The notes: generated by a model from the letters alone, not told the origin. DNA of 64,000 nt from Clostridiaceae bacterium HFYG-1003 (GCA_024579835.1 CP102060.1:2021558-2085557); one strand, 5' to 3'. Positions 17,285 through 26,208 are shown, counted from the first letter of the stretch. Numbers and translations: made by a program.

Positions 17285-18226
17285 ATGGAAGAACTTAAGC
17301 AAACCAAATTATATATCCTGACCGGCTTTTTAGGTGCCGGCAAAACGACGCTGCTGCGGAACCTGCTGATGAATGACCAGGGCAAAAAAATCGGCGTCAT
17401 TATGAATGAATTCGGCAAGGTCGGCATTGACGGCAATCTGATCAACAAGAACGGAATCATGCTCCAGGAGATCAATCGGGGGTCCATCTTCTGCTCTTGT
17501 CTGAAGATCAATTTTGCCAAGACCATGGCCGAAATGCTGGATGAAGATCTGGATATTGTCATTGTCGAAAGTTCCGGACTGGCTGACCCTTCCAACATTG
17601 GTGAAATACTGGACACCGTGGAACAGCTCAAAGGTCGCGGCTATGACTATCAGGGGTCGATTTGCGTCATCGATGCCGTGGACTTCCTCAATCAGGTCGA
17701 TGAGATTGACACCGTCTATCGTCAGACGAAACACGCCCAGCTGGCAGCAATCAGCAAGAAAGACCTGGTCGAAGGCTCCGTCATTGACCAGATCAAGGAC
17801 AAAGTCCGTGAAATCAATCCCCACACGGAAATCACCCTGGTGAAGCACGGCGAGCTCGACCTGAACCTGTTCGAACAGGATCTGCGCAAGGGGCGGGACC
17901 TCCTGGTGGAAGACACGACCAACACCAAGGAAAACAAACCAAAAACCATTTCTATGATCATTAATGAACCGGTGACCCGGGAAGAGCTGATGAGCTTCCT
18001 GCGCCGAGTCAGTTACAACTGCTACCGGATCAAAGGCCCCGTCACCCTGGAGGACGGTCTGGTCGAAGTGGATGTGGTCAATGATCGTATCGATCTGAGA
18101 GAACCGACAGCCACCCACGAAGAAAATCGTCTTGTTTTTATTTCGAAAGTCGGCCCGGCCATCATTCGTACGGTCAATGATGCCTGGCAGGAACTTGTCG
18201 GAAAATCCATGAAACTGCAAAATTAG
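17285..18226 (+). CDS. CobW/COG0523-type metal-chaperone GTPase
   Basis: A 313-residue G3E-family P-loop GTPase. Walker A is GFLGAGKTTLL at 14-24, the switch-like NEFGKVGIDG follows, and the Walker B region is VIVESSGLADP. The metal-binding motif usually written CxCC appears as FCSCLK, with the last cysteine replaced. The guanine-specificity loop is ISKKDL. The C-terminal domain (about 220-313) is the CobW_C type. Such proteins deliver metals or cofactors to client enzymes; the client is unknown. AGGAAAG precedes the start. A small thioredoxin-fold gene follows after nine bases. Confidence 0.82.
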   Translation: MEELKQTKLYILTGFLGAGKTTLLRNLLMNDQGKKIGVIMNEFGKVGIDGNLINKNGIMLQEINRGSIFCSCLKINFAKTMAEMLDEDLDIVIVESSGLADPSNIGEILDTVEQLKGRGYDYQGSICVIDAVDFLNQVDEIDTVYRQTKHAQLAAISKKDLVEGSVIDQIKDKVREINPHTEITLVKHGELDLNLFEQDLRKGRDLLVEDTTNTKENKPKTISMIINEPVTREELMSFLRRVSYNCYRIKGPVTLEDGLVEVDVVNDRIDLREPTATHEENRLVFISKVGPAIIRTVNDAWQELVGKSMKLQN

Positions 18227-18235
18227 GAGAAAACG

Positions 18236-18475
18236 ATGAAAATACAGATATTGGGCACCGGCTGCGACAAGTGCGATAAAATGATGGATCGCCTGACCCA
18301 GCTGAAGAAAAGCGGAACCTGTGACTTTGAACTGGAGAAAGTGGAAAGTCTCATCGACATCATGAAATTCGGCGTCATGACAACCCCCGGGTTGGTGATT
18401 GACGGCAAGCTGATCAGCCAAGGGAAAGTCTACACGGTCGAACAGCTGGAGGAACTCCTGAAAAAACATTCGTAA
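18236..18475 (+). CDS. small thioredoxin-fold redox-disulfide protein
   Basis: A 79-residue protein of the small redox-active disulfide protein type. The N-terminal strand is followed by a GTGCDKCDKM active site (Cys10-x2-Cys13), then a VMTTPGLVIDGKL segment with the cis-proline (TTP) of the thioredoxin fold. GGAG lies before the start and the spacing to the GTPase gene is nine bases, so they are co-transcribed. It may keep a thiol or metal in the state needed by the GTPase. Confidence 0.82.
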   Translation: MKIQILGTGCDKCDKMMDRLTQLKKSGTCDFELEKVESLIDIMKFGVMTTPGLVIDGKLISQGKVYTVEQLEELLKKHS

Positions 18476-18501
18476 TTCCCGTTCCCTGCCAAGACAGAAA
18501 T

Positions 18502-18670
18502 TCACTTTGAAATTCCTCGGAATGAGCTTGTGAAATCCATAGGCAGTGCCTTAGAAATATTCGGAGGATGATCCCAAGGATTGTCCGTCACTTCCATCCA
18601 GCCATTGTCGGTCAGGAATCCATAACAGTTTCTGGATAGCGAATCTGGAACACCGATTTGGATCAAAGAT
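18502..18670 (-). other. short coding-like fragment
   Basis: On the minus strand a 55-codon open frame ending at TGA 18502-18504 reads like protein (for example NCYGFLTDNGWMEVTDNPWD and NISKALPMDFTSSFRG). It has no ATG and no ribosome binding site; a TTG near 18662-18664 is the only early start. It may be the end of a decayed gene or a small unrecognised protein. Confidence 0.25.
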
Positions 18671-18792
18671 CCGGCTCAGAATTCGGGATCAAGATTCAGA
18701 ATTAAGGCTCAGGATCACTCAACCGGCTCAGGGATCCGGTTGAGTGATCGGCTTCGATTTCAAACGGATTATATCCTGAAATATGCAACCAA

Positions 18793-18818
18793 AAGCGGCC
18801 ATCGGCCGCTTCTTTTTT
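18793..18818 (+). terminator. rho-independent terminator
   Basis: AAGCGGCC-ATC-GGCCGCTT followed by CTTTTTTT. It lies 318 bases beyond the thioredoxin-like gene, so a long 3' region or a separate short transcript precedes it. Confidence 0.8.
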
Positions 18819-19217
18819 TCGGGCCGAATGAAAAGGATTTTGGTTTCCCGGCAAAATCTGCTGTCCTCTCCGTTTTTGATTGTATGCAATATAAGCTGGG
18901 AAGCACTTTTGCCAGGCGTATAATAAAATTAAGAACTAGCCTGATGATCCGAATGGAAAACCTGCCAGGTTCCTTATTTTGTCTCCGGTTGATTCCCAGA
19001 CTGTCAAATTTCTAGCCAGTAGATTCTTCATTCCACCAGAAGTGACTTTGACTGGCAATCCACCCCACCAGTTTCATATCGTGCCGCCAGCACTTTCGCC
19101 TGAGACAAGCCGCCCCATCCCCTGCATCATCTGGCAACCCTGCATGGAAAGAATAATAAACTGCATTGCCTATGTCTTTCAGTTCACCTGTCTGTCCTTG
19201 AGGAATGAGGTGTCATT

Positions 19218-20738
19218 ATGAAGAAACGATGGATTGCCGGACTAATCCTGCTTGGATTTGGCTTGCACAGCGTGCCGGTTCTCGCTGCCGGCGATCAGGT
19301 TCAAAAAGTTGAGATGGACATGAGCGGCTTGGATATGAGCTGGATGGGCGGAGGCAACGATGCCTTCGGTACTCCAGAGGCCAGTTCACTGTATATCCGA
19401 AAAGCCGCAGACGGAACCTGGCAGCTGATTCTGAACCGGGAGTACGGTTCGGATGATCGTCAGCCGGGGCAGTATCAGTTCATGGCGACTCTGCCCAAAA
19501 ACACCCTGAATATACGAAAAGATTACGGGAAGACCCTGGAGTTGAACATCAACCTGACCGGATATGCGATTTTCTACCCCAATGAGGAACCATGGCCGGA
19601 TGATCCGAAAGAAGAAGATTCCAAATCAAAAGAACTCAATGAAAATGCAGAGTCGGATGAAAAACCGCCGCAAGAGCCTTTCGAACCCGATCCTTTCCCG
19701 ACCAGTCACCGGTTTCGGATCCATGCTGAACCCTTTGATGCCATTCGGGCAATGATCTCCATGAAAGCCAGCTCCGGCGAACTCAAGTCCAGAGATAAAA
19801 TCAGAGGAAAAATCAGCAGTCTCCAGATCCAGGGAGCGATTGACGGAGATCCGTTCGAGGCCGAGGGGTCCCTGTCCCTGCTGCTTTGGCGGACCATGAC
19901 GATTGGATCGGCGGAAATTCTGCCGGAAGACGGCAATATCAAAGACATGCCCGACCCGAGCGATCCGTCCAAATCCGGGATAAAGTCACAATCCGAGGAA
20001 CAAGCCCTCCCATCTTCAAAGCAAGTTCCGATCAGCAGCAGCCATCCAGCGTCTTCGGCCGCTGATTCAGCATCATCCAAAGAACTTGCGGGAGCGTCCG
20101 GCCAGAAGACCCCTTCGACTGACAGCCGCACGGGCAACGCCACTCCCGACCAGTCGGGCATCGACTCCGACGAAACCAGGAAAGGCAAGCCGGAGACCCT
20201 CCCGATGACGATCATCCAACTCAATGCCAGCGGTGAGGAGCAGCTTCAGGGAGACGGTTATGATGTCAATCGCTGGACCTCCGTGTCCTTCACGCTTGAA
20301 AATCAACTACTGGAAGTTCAGTCGGATGTGAAAGGCACCGACCCCGTGACTGGCTGGGATGCAGCGGAAATGTTCCATGGTTTCGTCAGTGACTGCTGGT
20401 GGACTCCGGACGAATTCTCCGATGGCGCTTTCACGATTGATGTGACAGTGAGCGGCCTGTTGGAGAAATGGTCCTTCGATGGAAAAACCGGGGAGGAAAT
20501 CGTGGAAGTCAGCGAAACCACCAGGCATTACCAGATTGACTGTAACCTCTCTGAAACAGGAACCTCGCAGACGATCAGCAAAGTAGCAAGCAAAACCTAC
20601 GCCATGATGGCCAAGGAAACTGCGCAGATCCTTCAGGGCGATGCCGTCCTGAGGATCAACGGAAATGCTCCCATTGCCGGCACCGGCTCTGCCCGAATTT
20701 CCGCCGGAGTCCTGCGTCATTTTGGTAATGTTCCATAG
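19218..20738 (+). CDS. secreted protein of unknown function
   Basis: A 506-residue protein I do not recognise. Residues 1-23 are a Sec signal peptide (cleavage after PVLAA), without a lipobox. The mature part starts with a Met/Asp/Gly-rich stretch (MDMSGLDMSWMGGGND), then a beta-rich domain (about 55-120), an acidic linker (about 122-150), a second beta-rich domain (about 160-235), a Ser/Pro/Thr-rich linker (about 250-320) and a third beta-rich domain (about 325-500) with two close tryptophans (DCWWTPDEF). The linkers suggest an extracellular multidomain protein. GAGGTG precedes the start; monocistronic. Confidence 0.7.
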   Translation: MKKRWIAGLILLGFGLHSVPVLAAGDQVQKVEMDMSGLDMSWMGGGNDAFGTPEASSLYIRKAADGTWQLILNREYGSDDRQPGQYQFMATLPKNTLNIRKDYGKTLELNINLTGYAIFYPNEEPWPDDPKEEDSKSKELNENAESDEKPPQEPFEPDPFPTSHRFRIHAEPFDAIRAMISMKASSGELKSRDKIRGKISSLQIQGAIDGDPFEAEGSLSLLLWRTMTIGSAEILPEDGNIKDMPDPSDPSKSGIKSQSEEQALPSSKQVPISSSHPASSAADSASSKELAGASGQKTPSTDSRTGNATPDQSGIDSDETRKGKPETLPMTIIQLNASGEEQLQGDGYDVNRWTSVSFTLENQLLEVQSDVKGTDPVTGWDAAEMFHGFVSDCWWTPDEFSDGAFTIDVTVSGLLEKWSFDGKTGEEIVEVSETTRHYQIDCNLSETGTSQTISKVASKTYAMMAKETAQILQGDAVLRINGNAPIAGTGSARISAGVLRHFGNVP

Positions 20739-20849
20739 ATATTCCGCTCCATCCAGTCATTGCTTGCCCCTTAAGCTGAGTCTCAACCTCAGCCTGGCTG
20801 CCAGTATCACCCACACTCCTCTGATCGGGCTTACTGAACATACGACAAC

Positions 20850-20888
20850 AAAGCGTCTCACCCCAATCAGTTATGGGTGAGACGCTTT
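20850..20888. terminator. bidirectional terminator
   Basis: 14-bp stem AAAGCGTCTCACCC with GGGTGAGACGCTTT between the convergent secreted-protein and GIY-YIG genes. Confidence 0.75.
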
Positions 20889-20987
20889 GCGCCATCAATG
20901 GTGAATGTTGTCTGGTGAATGTGATCCAAGACAGGATGACTGCCAATAACTCCTGAAGAATACCTGACGATTTGTGAATGCAAAAGC

Positions 20988-21962
20988 TTATAGCCGAACG
21001 ACCTGTTCTTCCGGAAGAGACCGAATTTCCGAGTAGAGAATATCCCGAAAATCATATTGCTCAAATCTGGAGAACATGGCCCAGGGCGGTTCTTCTTCAG
21101 TTGGGGGGGAAGCGAGGAACCTTTGGAAGTCCGATCCGTCGCTGGTTTCGCCCTGGCCAAAGGCATCGATCAGTCCATTCTGAATCCTGAAATACTTATA
21201 GCCCTGGGGTATGGGGATTCGCAGGAACAGAAGTTCTTCAAACAGCTTGTGATCTTCAAACCACATCCGGCGGAGCAGGCTGAGAGACTCCTTGAAATCC
21301 CGAAAGAAAATTGCGGCCTGAAACTTTTCCCGGTCCGCTTCCTCGAGCATGGTCTGCTCGAGATCCTGCAAAAAGTCCCGCCATAAAGACTCCTCCTGAA
21401 ACAGCCGGCCGATCACCGCCCGATGCTGCAGATAGGTTTCCGTGGCAATGCGCTGTGGCAGGATAAAATAGGTGAAATCAATGCCGCTTCGGTTCGCATC
21501 TGATGGGCGGGCGGCTGGAGTCTCCCGAAATCGCATGGGATAGAGCTTCTCAAAGCTTTCAATCACGCTTTCGAGCAGCCGGCGATTGCGGAAGGGACCG
21601 ACTCCCTGATCCGGGCGATGGACCACGGAAAGAGGGGCTTCTTTTACTGTTTCGCCGATTTTTAAATAAACAAATCCCCGCTCGCGCTTGAACTGCGAAT
21701 TGTAAAGCGGCCGAAGCTCCTTGATCCGCTGACATTCCAGAAGACGGGCTTCCAGATGGGTGTCGCAGACTTCATATTCCAGATCGGATATCTGACGTAC
21801 CAGTCGGGCGACCTTTCCCTCCTTCGTTCCGGTAAAGTACGATCGAACTCTTTGCCGCAAACATTTGCTCTTGCCTACATATATAATTCTGCCGTCACTG
21901 CTGAGAAAACGGTAGACTCCCGGGAGTTCCGGAAGATTCTTTAGTTTTTGCTGAATGTCCAT
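20988..21962 (-). CDS. GIY-YIG nuclease domain protein (UvrC N-terminal-like)
   Basis: A 324-residue protein whose first 90 residues are a GIY-YIG nuclease domain: GVYRF at 15-19, IIYVGKSKCLRQRVRSYF at 26-43, and the metal-binding glutamate in HLEARLLE. It resembles the UvrC N-terminal half, but the C-terminal endonuclease V-like and HhH parts of UvrC are absent, replaced by a helical region of unknown role. Possible roles are DNA repair or a Cho-like incision nuclease. The start at 21962 has only a GGAG two bases away; an ATG 42 bases upstream is an alternative. Confidence 0.75.
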   Translation of the reverse strand: MDIQQKLKNLPELPGVYRFLSSDGRIIYVGKSKCLRQRVRSYFTGTKEGKVARLVRQISDLEYEVCDTHLEARLLECQRIKELRPLYNSQFKRERGFVYLKIGETVKEAPLSVVHRPDQGVGPFRNRRLLESVIESFEKLYPMRFRETPAARPSDANRSGIDFTYFILPQRIATETYLQHRAVIGRLFQEESLWRDFLQDLEQTMLEEADREKFQAAIFFRDFKESLSLLRRMWFEDHKLFEELLFLRIPIPQGYKYFRIQNGLIDAFGQGETSDGSDFQRFLASPPTEEEPPWAMFSRFEQYDFRDILYSEIRSLPEEQVVRL

Positions 21963-22005
21963 GACTCCATTATACCTTGTTATACCTCCAAAATTGAGCA
22001 ACATG

Positions 22006-22055
22006 AAAAACTGCTCCGGATGGGATCATACGAAGATCCACCGAAGCAGTTTTTT
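22006..22055. terminator. hairpin terminator downstream of yccF-like gene
   Basis: AAAAACTGCT (22006-22015) pairs with AGCAGTTTTT (22045-22054). It sits between the YccF and GIY-YIG genes, both on the minus strand, and terminates the former. Confidence 0.65.
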
Positions 22056-22057
22056 GT

Positions 22058-22426
22058 CTATCCTTCCCGAACGATTCTGGCACCAAAGGGTGCCAGTGCC
22101 AGGCGAGCCAGCTTGAACGACTGAGCCGCGAACGGTATGCCGATAATCGTCAAAAGGAGCAGCACGCCATTGAAGAAGTGGCCCAAAGCCAGCGGAAGTC
22201 CGCTGAAAACGAGCCAGATCAGATTGACAACCAGTGATCCGGTTCCGCCGGTGTATTCCAGTTCATAGCCAAAGGGCCAGAAGCTTAATCGAGCGAACTT
22301 AAAGCACTGGACACCAATCGGGATGCCAATAATGGTGATGCACCAAAGGATTCCAGCTCCGATCCAACCAAGGCCGCCCCAGAAGCCGCCCAACAGGAAC
22401 CATATGATATTGCCGAGCAGTTTCAT
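22058..22426 (-). CDS. YccF-domain inner membrane protein
   Basis: A 122-residue membrane protein made of two YccF-type repeats, each with two membrane segments: GILWCITIIGIPIGVQCFKFARLSFWPFG and its equivalent LLLLTIIGIPFAAQSFKLARLALAPFG. The family is of unknown function. GGGGAG fixes the start at 22426, six bases upstream. Probably the end of, or separate from, the methyltransferase unit 165 bp upstream. Confidence 0.85.
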   Translation of the reverse strand: MKLLGNIIWFLLGGFWGGLGWIGAGILWCITIIGIPIGVQCFKFARLSFWPFGYELEYTGGTGSLVVNLIWLVFSGLPLALGHFFNGVLLLLTIIGIPFAAQSFKLARLALAPFGARIVREG

Positions 22427-22591
22427 TGTAGTCTCCCCCATGAATTATTTTTTCCCTGAGGCAAAATGGATGCCACATAGGAGCTGGCTTCATTATGGAA
22501 GAGAAAAATTAAAACAAACTAAATTTTTTTAAAACAGCTCCGGAAACCTCATCCCTCGGGTTTTGATTGATCCTGACAGACATTTCTTGTC

Positions 22592-23221
22592 TCAGCCTCG
22601 GTCATGCGGAATGCATACATACCAGGCAGCGCGACCTCCGATTTGAACCACGTCGACTTTGCTAAAGCATCGCTTGCCCTGATGGGTGCATACCTCCATC
22701 TCTTGCGGAACCTGCCGGATGAAGCCAAAATAGTCGCCGCCCTCCAGCCATTCCACGAATGAAGTTAATAGAGACCGCTCCTGGTTATAGTCCATAATGA
22801 CCACAACCCGCCGAGCCACCCGACTCATCTCCCGGTAGAGCTGCAAGCGCCGCTCTGCTTCCATGCCATGGGCTACATAAGAGGCAACCGCTGCATCGAA
22901 GGATCGGTCCGGGAACGGCAGTCCGTTCTGAACATCACCCCGGATGAAATGCACATTCCGGTTTTCCGGTCGTGAGCTGGCAAATTTCAGCATCTTCTCC
23001 GCCGAATCCAGCCCAGTAACGCTCAAACCTCGCTCTGCCAGAACCGAACAGAGAGCACCGGTTCCGCACCCCACATCGAGTACCGAAGTAAGTGAAGAAA
23101 AGTCGAGGTGGTCTTCCTGTTTTTCCATTGCCTGGCGAAACCATTTCCTCTGGATCGTAAAAAAACGGCTGTAAACCGGGGCAATCGAATTGAACAGAAC
23201 TCTGCTGTTCTTATCGCTCAT
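22592..23221 (-). CDS. class I SAM-dependent methyltransferase
   Basis: A 209-residue methyltransferase with motif I VLDVGCGTGALC near 47-58, acidic motif II TGLDSAEKML, and a post-I IRGDVQNGLPFPDRSFDA segment, in the UbiE/methyltransferase-11 style. The substrate is unknown. GGAGGGG precedes the start. It follows the HD-domain gene after 25 bp, so both are probably co-transcribed. Confidence 0.8.
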   Translation of the reverse strand: MSDKNSRVLFNSIAPVYSRFFTIQRKWFRQAMEKQEDHLDFSSLTSVLDVGCGTGALCSVLAERGLSVTGLDSAEKMLKFASSRPENRNVHFIRGDVQNGLPFPDRSFDAAVASYVAHGMEAERRLQLYREMSRVARRVVVIMDYNQERSLLTSFVEWLEGGDYFGFIRQVPQEMEVCTHQGKRCFSKVDVVQIGGRAAWYVCIPHDRG

Positions 23222-23246
23222 TGTGTCCCCTCCAAAATCTTTTTTT

Positions 23247-23921
23247 TCATGAGCAACTCCCCCGCACAGAAGGCGATTCAGAAGTCACCTCAGAAGTTGC
23301 CTCAAAAGTCGCCCCAGAAGTCGCCTCAGAAGTCGGCTCAGAAGTCGGCTCAGAAGTCGCCTCAGAAACCTTCCCGAAAACCTCCTTCACCAGACGGCAG
23401 TATTCCGCATATGCCTCCAGACCGCTGAGTTCTTTCAGGCAATCAGCCAGTGAAGCATAATACCAGTGATGTTCGCTCTTGCGTTTTTCGTGAAAGCTTT
23501 CCCATAACCGGTCCCCGAGAATTGACTGATCCCGCCGGATCGCCCGGATATTTGCCAGCTTGTCAGCCAGGGCAATAATTTTAACATCAAGGTCTTTTTC
23601 TTCCCTGAGAAAGTCAATCGTGTGCTGTTTCCGGGTTTTCCAATCCTTGACTGTTTTATCTTCGCTTTGAGCCGCCACCAAGTCAGCGACCCGAGGGTTG
23701 AACAAGGCCTGCAAGGTTTCCTGCCTGACCTTGGCATCCTCACAGGTATCATGCAGGATAGCGGCACAGACAATATCCTCATCGTGACGACCGAGTTCTC
23801 CCAGGATGGAGGCTACGATCACAGCCACTTCCATCGGATGAATGATGTAGGGGAGGTCTGATCCCTTTCTGGTTTGCCCAGTATGAGCCAGGGTTGCAAA
23901 CATCATTGCTTTTTCGATCAT
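23247..23921 (-). CDS. HD-domain phosphohydrolase (RelA/SpoT hydrolase-like, MESH1 type)
   Basis: A 224-residue protein. Residues 1-185 are a stand-alone HD domain like the ppGpp hydrolase part of SpoT: LAHTGQTRKGSDLPYIIHPMEV, the metal-binding CAAILHDTCEDA (HD pair plus ED) and VKIIALADKLANIR. There is no synthetase domain, so it would remove ppGpp or a related nucleotide. The last 35 residues are a low-complexity Thr-Ser-Glu tail encoded by a 12-bp DNA repeat and are not part of the family. AAGGAG fixes the start at 23921. A transposon lies about 55 bp upstream and may have displaced its promoter. Confidence 0.83.
   Translation of the reverse strand: MIEKAMMFATLAHTGQTRKGSDLPYIIHPMEVAVIVASILGELGRHDEDIVCAAILHDTCEDAKVRQETLQALFNPRVADLVAAQSEDKTVKDWKTRKQHTIDFLREEKDLDVKIIALADKLANIRAIRRDQSILGDRLWESFHEKRKSEHHWYYASLADCLKELSGLEAYAEYCRLVKEVFGKVSEATSEPTSEPTSEATSGATFEATSEVTSESPSVRGSCS
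23277..23372. repeat. 12-bp tandem repeat within the HD gene 3' end
   Basis: About eight degenerate copies of TCAGAAGTCGCC. Being a multiple of three it stays in frame and encodes repeated Thr-Ser-Glu-Ala/Pro in the C-terminal tail of the HD protein. Confidence 0.8.
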
Positions 23922-24021
23922 GACAATCTCCTTCTCTGAACTGTAATGAGAACAGGTTGTTACTGCTATTGTTCCTTGTCCAGAAGTTGATGGTATTTCT
24001 TGTCCGGGAATTGCTGGAAAG

Positions 24022-24055
24022 AATGGCAAGTTGAGAGAAATTTCAACTTGCCATT
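24022..24055 (-). terminator. hairpin after the transposon ATPase gene
   Basis: 13-bp stem AATGGCAAGTTGA (24022-24034) with TCAACTTGCCATT (24043-24055), five bases beyond the ATPase stop. The minus-strand T-run is weak (TTTCC). It lies between the transposon genes and the HD gene. Confidence 0.5.
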
Positions 24056-24059
24056 TTGT

Positions 24060-24860
24060 TTAGCTCAGTTCCCCATTGATGACCAGTTTGACCATGTGGT
24101 CGTCAATGATTCGCTTTCCACTTTGGTAACCAAAAATCAGGGTGCTAGTACACACTTGGTTGACTAGCCTGGCGGATCCACCGGAATATCGATAGATTGC
24201 CTCAGTAGCCTCATCTGAGAAGAGCTCATGGTCGATCCCGGCATATTCCAGGTGGCGTTTCATGTATCCCTTCACCTGTGAGTGGTCCATCAATTGCATT
24301 TTGCACTGGATGTCGATCCGTTGCCGGATCGCCGTATAGGACTGCATCTGGAGTTTCTCCCATAGCTCGACCTGGCCCACCAGAACCAGTGCCATGGGAC
24401 TGACGGCATCCATCCGGAAGTTGAGGAGAAAACGTACCTCTTCAAGCATTTCTCGATCCAGCAGATGCGCCTCATCGACAACGACCACCGGACGCTTATT
24501 GTGGAGTCCTTTCATCAACTCGATCTCTTTATGCAGCTGGCGTTTGGCATCCCCTCGATAGAATCTTGATTCGGCCCCTAACTGATCCAGCATCCCTTTG
24601 TAGAAATTTCTCGGCGTCATTTTCGAGTCTGCCAGATAGATCAGGGTGTATCTGGTGTCATCCAGTTGATCGCGGAATCGGCGAATGGTGGTCGTCTTAC
24701 CAGTGCCGCACTCTCCGGTGAGTACACAGAAGAGTTGCCGTTCGGCGACATAGGATAATCTGCTTAGGGACTCCTCCAGCGTATTGGAAGGGAATAGTTC
24801 CGTAGTCGGCAGATCCCGACAGAATGGAGTTTTCTTGAAGCCATAAAACGCTTCAAACAT
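24060..24860 (-). CDS. ExeA-family AAA ATPase, transposition helper
   Basis: A 266-residue AAA+ ATPase of the ExeA type: N-terminal FEAFYGFKKTPFCRD, Walker A GECGTGKTTT at 49-58, Walker B VVVVDEAHLL, sensor-like LVLVGQVELW and an arginine-rich IRQRIDIQ segment. Next to a DDE transposase it would act like MuB/TnsC in target choice and transposase activation. The ATG at 24858-24860 lies just before the transposase stop (24853-24855), with GGGGGTGG upstream, so the two are translationally coupled. Confidence 0.87.
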   Translation of the reverse strand: MFEAFYGFKKTPFCRDLPTTELFPSNTLEESLSRLSYVAERQLFCVLTGECGTGKTTTIRRFRDQLDDTRYTLIYLADSKMTPRNFYKGMLDQLGAESRFYRGDAKRQLHKEIELMKGLHNKRPVVVVDEAHLLDREMLEEVRFLLNFRMDAVSPMALVLVGQVELWEKLQMQSYTAIRQRIDIQCKMQLMDHSQVKGYMKRHLEYAGIDHELFSDEATEAIYRYSGGSARLVNQVCTSTLIFGYQSGKRIIDDHMVKLVINGELS

Positions 24861-26208
24861 CACTGCCACCCCCTTTTCTTATGTCTTTGAAAGAGATGGC
24901 CGTAGACTGCTGTTTGTCTTTTCGCTTCTGATTCTGCTTTTGGGCACCATCGAGTAACCGGGAAGAGGTTGGCTTGACTGGAGTCAGGAACTCCGGCAGC
25001 TGAGGCTTGGGCGTCACACGCTCCCCAATGACCAGCTTTCTCACCACAAAGGGTTTGTCATCCTGATACTCAATGCTCAGTTCCTCGGTGTTACTGGGGT
25101 CATAGACCACTTCCACGCTGCGAGCCACATAGGGTAGCCCAACTTCATACTTCGCGCCGCCAAAGCTGATGCAGCCACTCTTATCGACTTTTCTGGTCTC
25201 AGCGTGCAAAAAGGCGTTGGCGACCTTCTCCGCTGGCAGATATTTCAAGGGCCTGGGATCCAGATTATACGCCTGATGCGGGGTCGTTCCATTGAGTGCG
25301 GTATGCGGTTTGTTCTGGTAGCATTCTTCCAACCAGATCCAGAACCGCTCATTCATAACCTCGAGGGATCGTTCCGAGTTATCGAATTTATACTCATCGA
25401 GAAACCGATCGATATTCTGATTGAATTTTTCTATTTTTCCGGTGCCTTCCGGAGAGTAGGGCTTTGCGAAGATCAGCCGGATGCCAAGCTTTGCGCAGGC
25501 TCTGGACATCCACTTATTTTTAAACTGGCGGCCGTTATCGAAGTATGCCTGCTCTGGAATTCCCCACTTGAGGATGGCTTTGCGGAAGCAATCCTCAACG
25601 ATGCTCTGCTCCAGGTTCGAGTAGAACTGGGCATGGAGGATCATCCGGGTAGCGTCGTCCAAAAACGCCACCAGATAGACCTGCTGCGGCTTGTTTCCAG
25701 GACCGATCGGCAGGTAACAGCCATACTTGATATCCGAATGCCACAGTTTGTTGCGGGTGCGTTTTTGAAATCGGCGGGTAGCTACCCCGCCAGCGGCATA
25801 GATGGCCATATGCTTCCCGCTGTAGCCCTTCTCCTGCAATTTCTCCTGCAGGCTGCTTCGCTTGATCGAGCCAGCTTCGGTGAGGCCTTCCCATTCCATG
25901 ATTCGAATGATCTCAGCCACACTTCTGGACGGGATCTCTTTGCGCAGCCGCACGGCTTCGTCCAACACCAGCGCCGGGATGGCTCTTGAATCCTGCGATA
26001 CCCTCGCCTGCGGTATCAGTCCGGAAAATCCCTTCTGCTGATAACTATTCAGATATCGCCGTAAGGTCCGCTCGGAAATCCCAGCCTCGCGGCAGATCTG
26101 CTCCTTAAGCACCCGGATCTGCCCCTTGTCCAAGTCATGGGAAAGAAGGGGCGCCAGTAGAATCGCCCGTTGCGTCGCTATTTCCTGTGCTTTTTCCTTG
26201 TCCTTCAT
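24853..26208 (-). CDS. DDE-type integrase/transposase (MuA/TnsB-like)
   Basis: A 451-residue transposase. An N-terminal helix-turn-helix region (about 25-60, ICREAGISERTLRRYL) binds the ends; the RNase H-like core carries Asp159 (WHSDIKYG), Asp224 (YFDNGRQF) and Glu260 (GTGKIEKFNQ), the intact DDE triad; a Mu-transposase-type beta-barrel (about 335-400) follows. The start at 26208 has GGAGG seven bases before it. The preceding DUF6431 frame ends 61 bases upstream. The protein looks complete, so the element may still be active. Confidence 0.9.
   Translation of the reverse strand: MKDKEKAQEIATQRAILLAPLLSHDLDKGQIRVLKEQICREAGISERTLRRYLNSYQQKGFSGLIPQARVSQDSRAIPALVLDEAVRLRKEIPSRSVAEIIRIMEWEGLTEAGSIKRSSLQEKLQEKGYSGKHMAIYAAGGVATRRFQKRTRNKLWHSDIKYGCYLPIGPGNKPQQVYLVAFLDDATRMILHAQFYSNLEQSIVEDCFRKAILKWGIPEQAYFDNGRQFKNKWMSRACAKLGIRLIFAKPYSPEGTGKIEKFNQNIDRFLDEYKFDNSERSLEVMNERFWIWLEECYQNKPHTALNGTTPHQAYNLDPRPLKYLPAEKVANAFLHAETRKVDKSGCISFGGAKYEVGLPYVARSVEVVYDPSNTEELSIEYQDDKPFVVRKLVIGERVTPKPQLPEFLTPVKPTSSRLLDGAQKQNQKRKDKQQSTAISFKDIRKGGGSDV

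Larger units (their letters stand above)
18476..19217. other. long intergenic region with hairpins
   Basis: Apart from the coding-like fragment at 18502, it contains a perfect 14-bp inverted repeat (18713-18726 with 18736-18749) without a T-run, repeated GGCTCAG words at 18674-18735, and the terminator at 18793-18818. No other gene was seen. Confidence 0.45.

Noticed and set aside
17330-18505. 391-residue open frame antisense to the CobW-type GTPase
   Set aside because: Complementary shadow of a gene with clear P-loop motifs.
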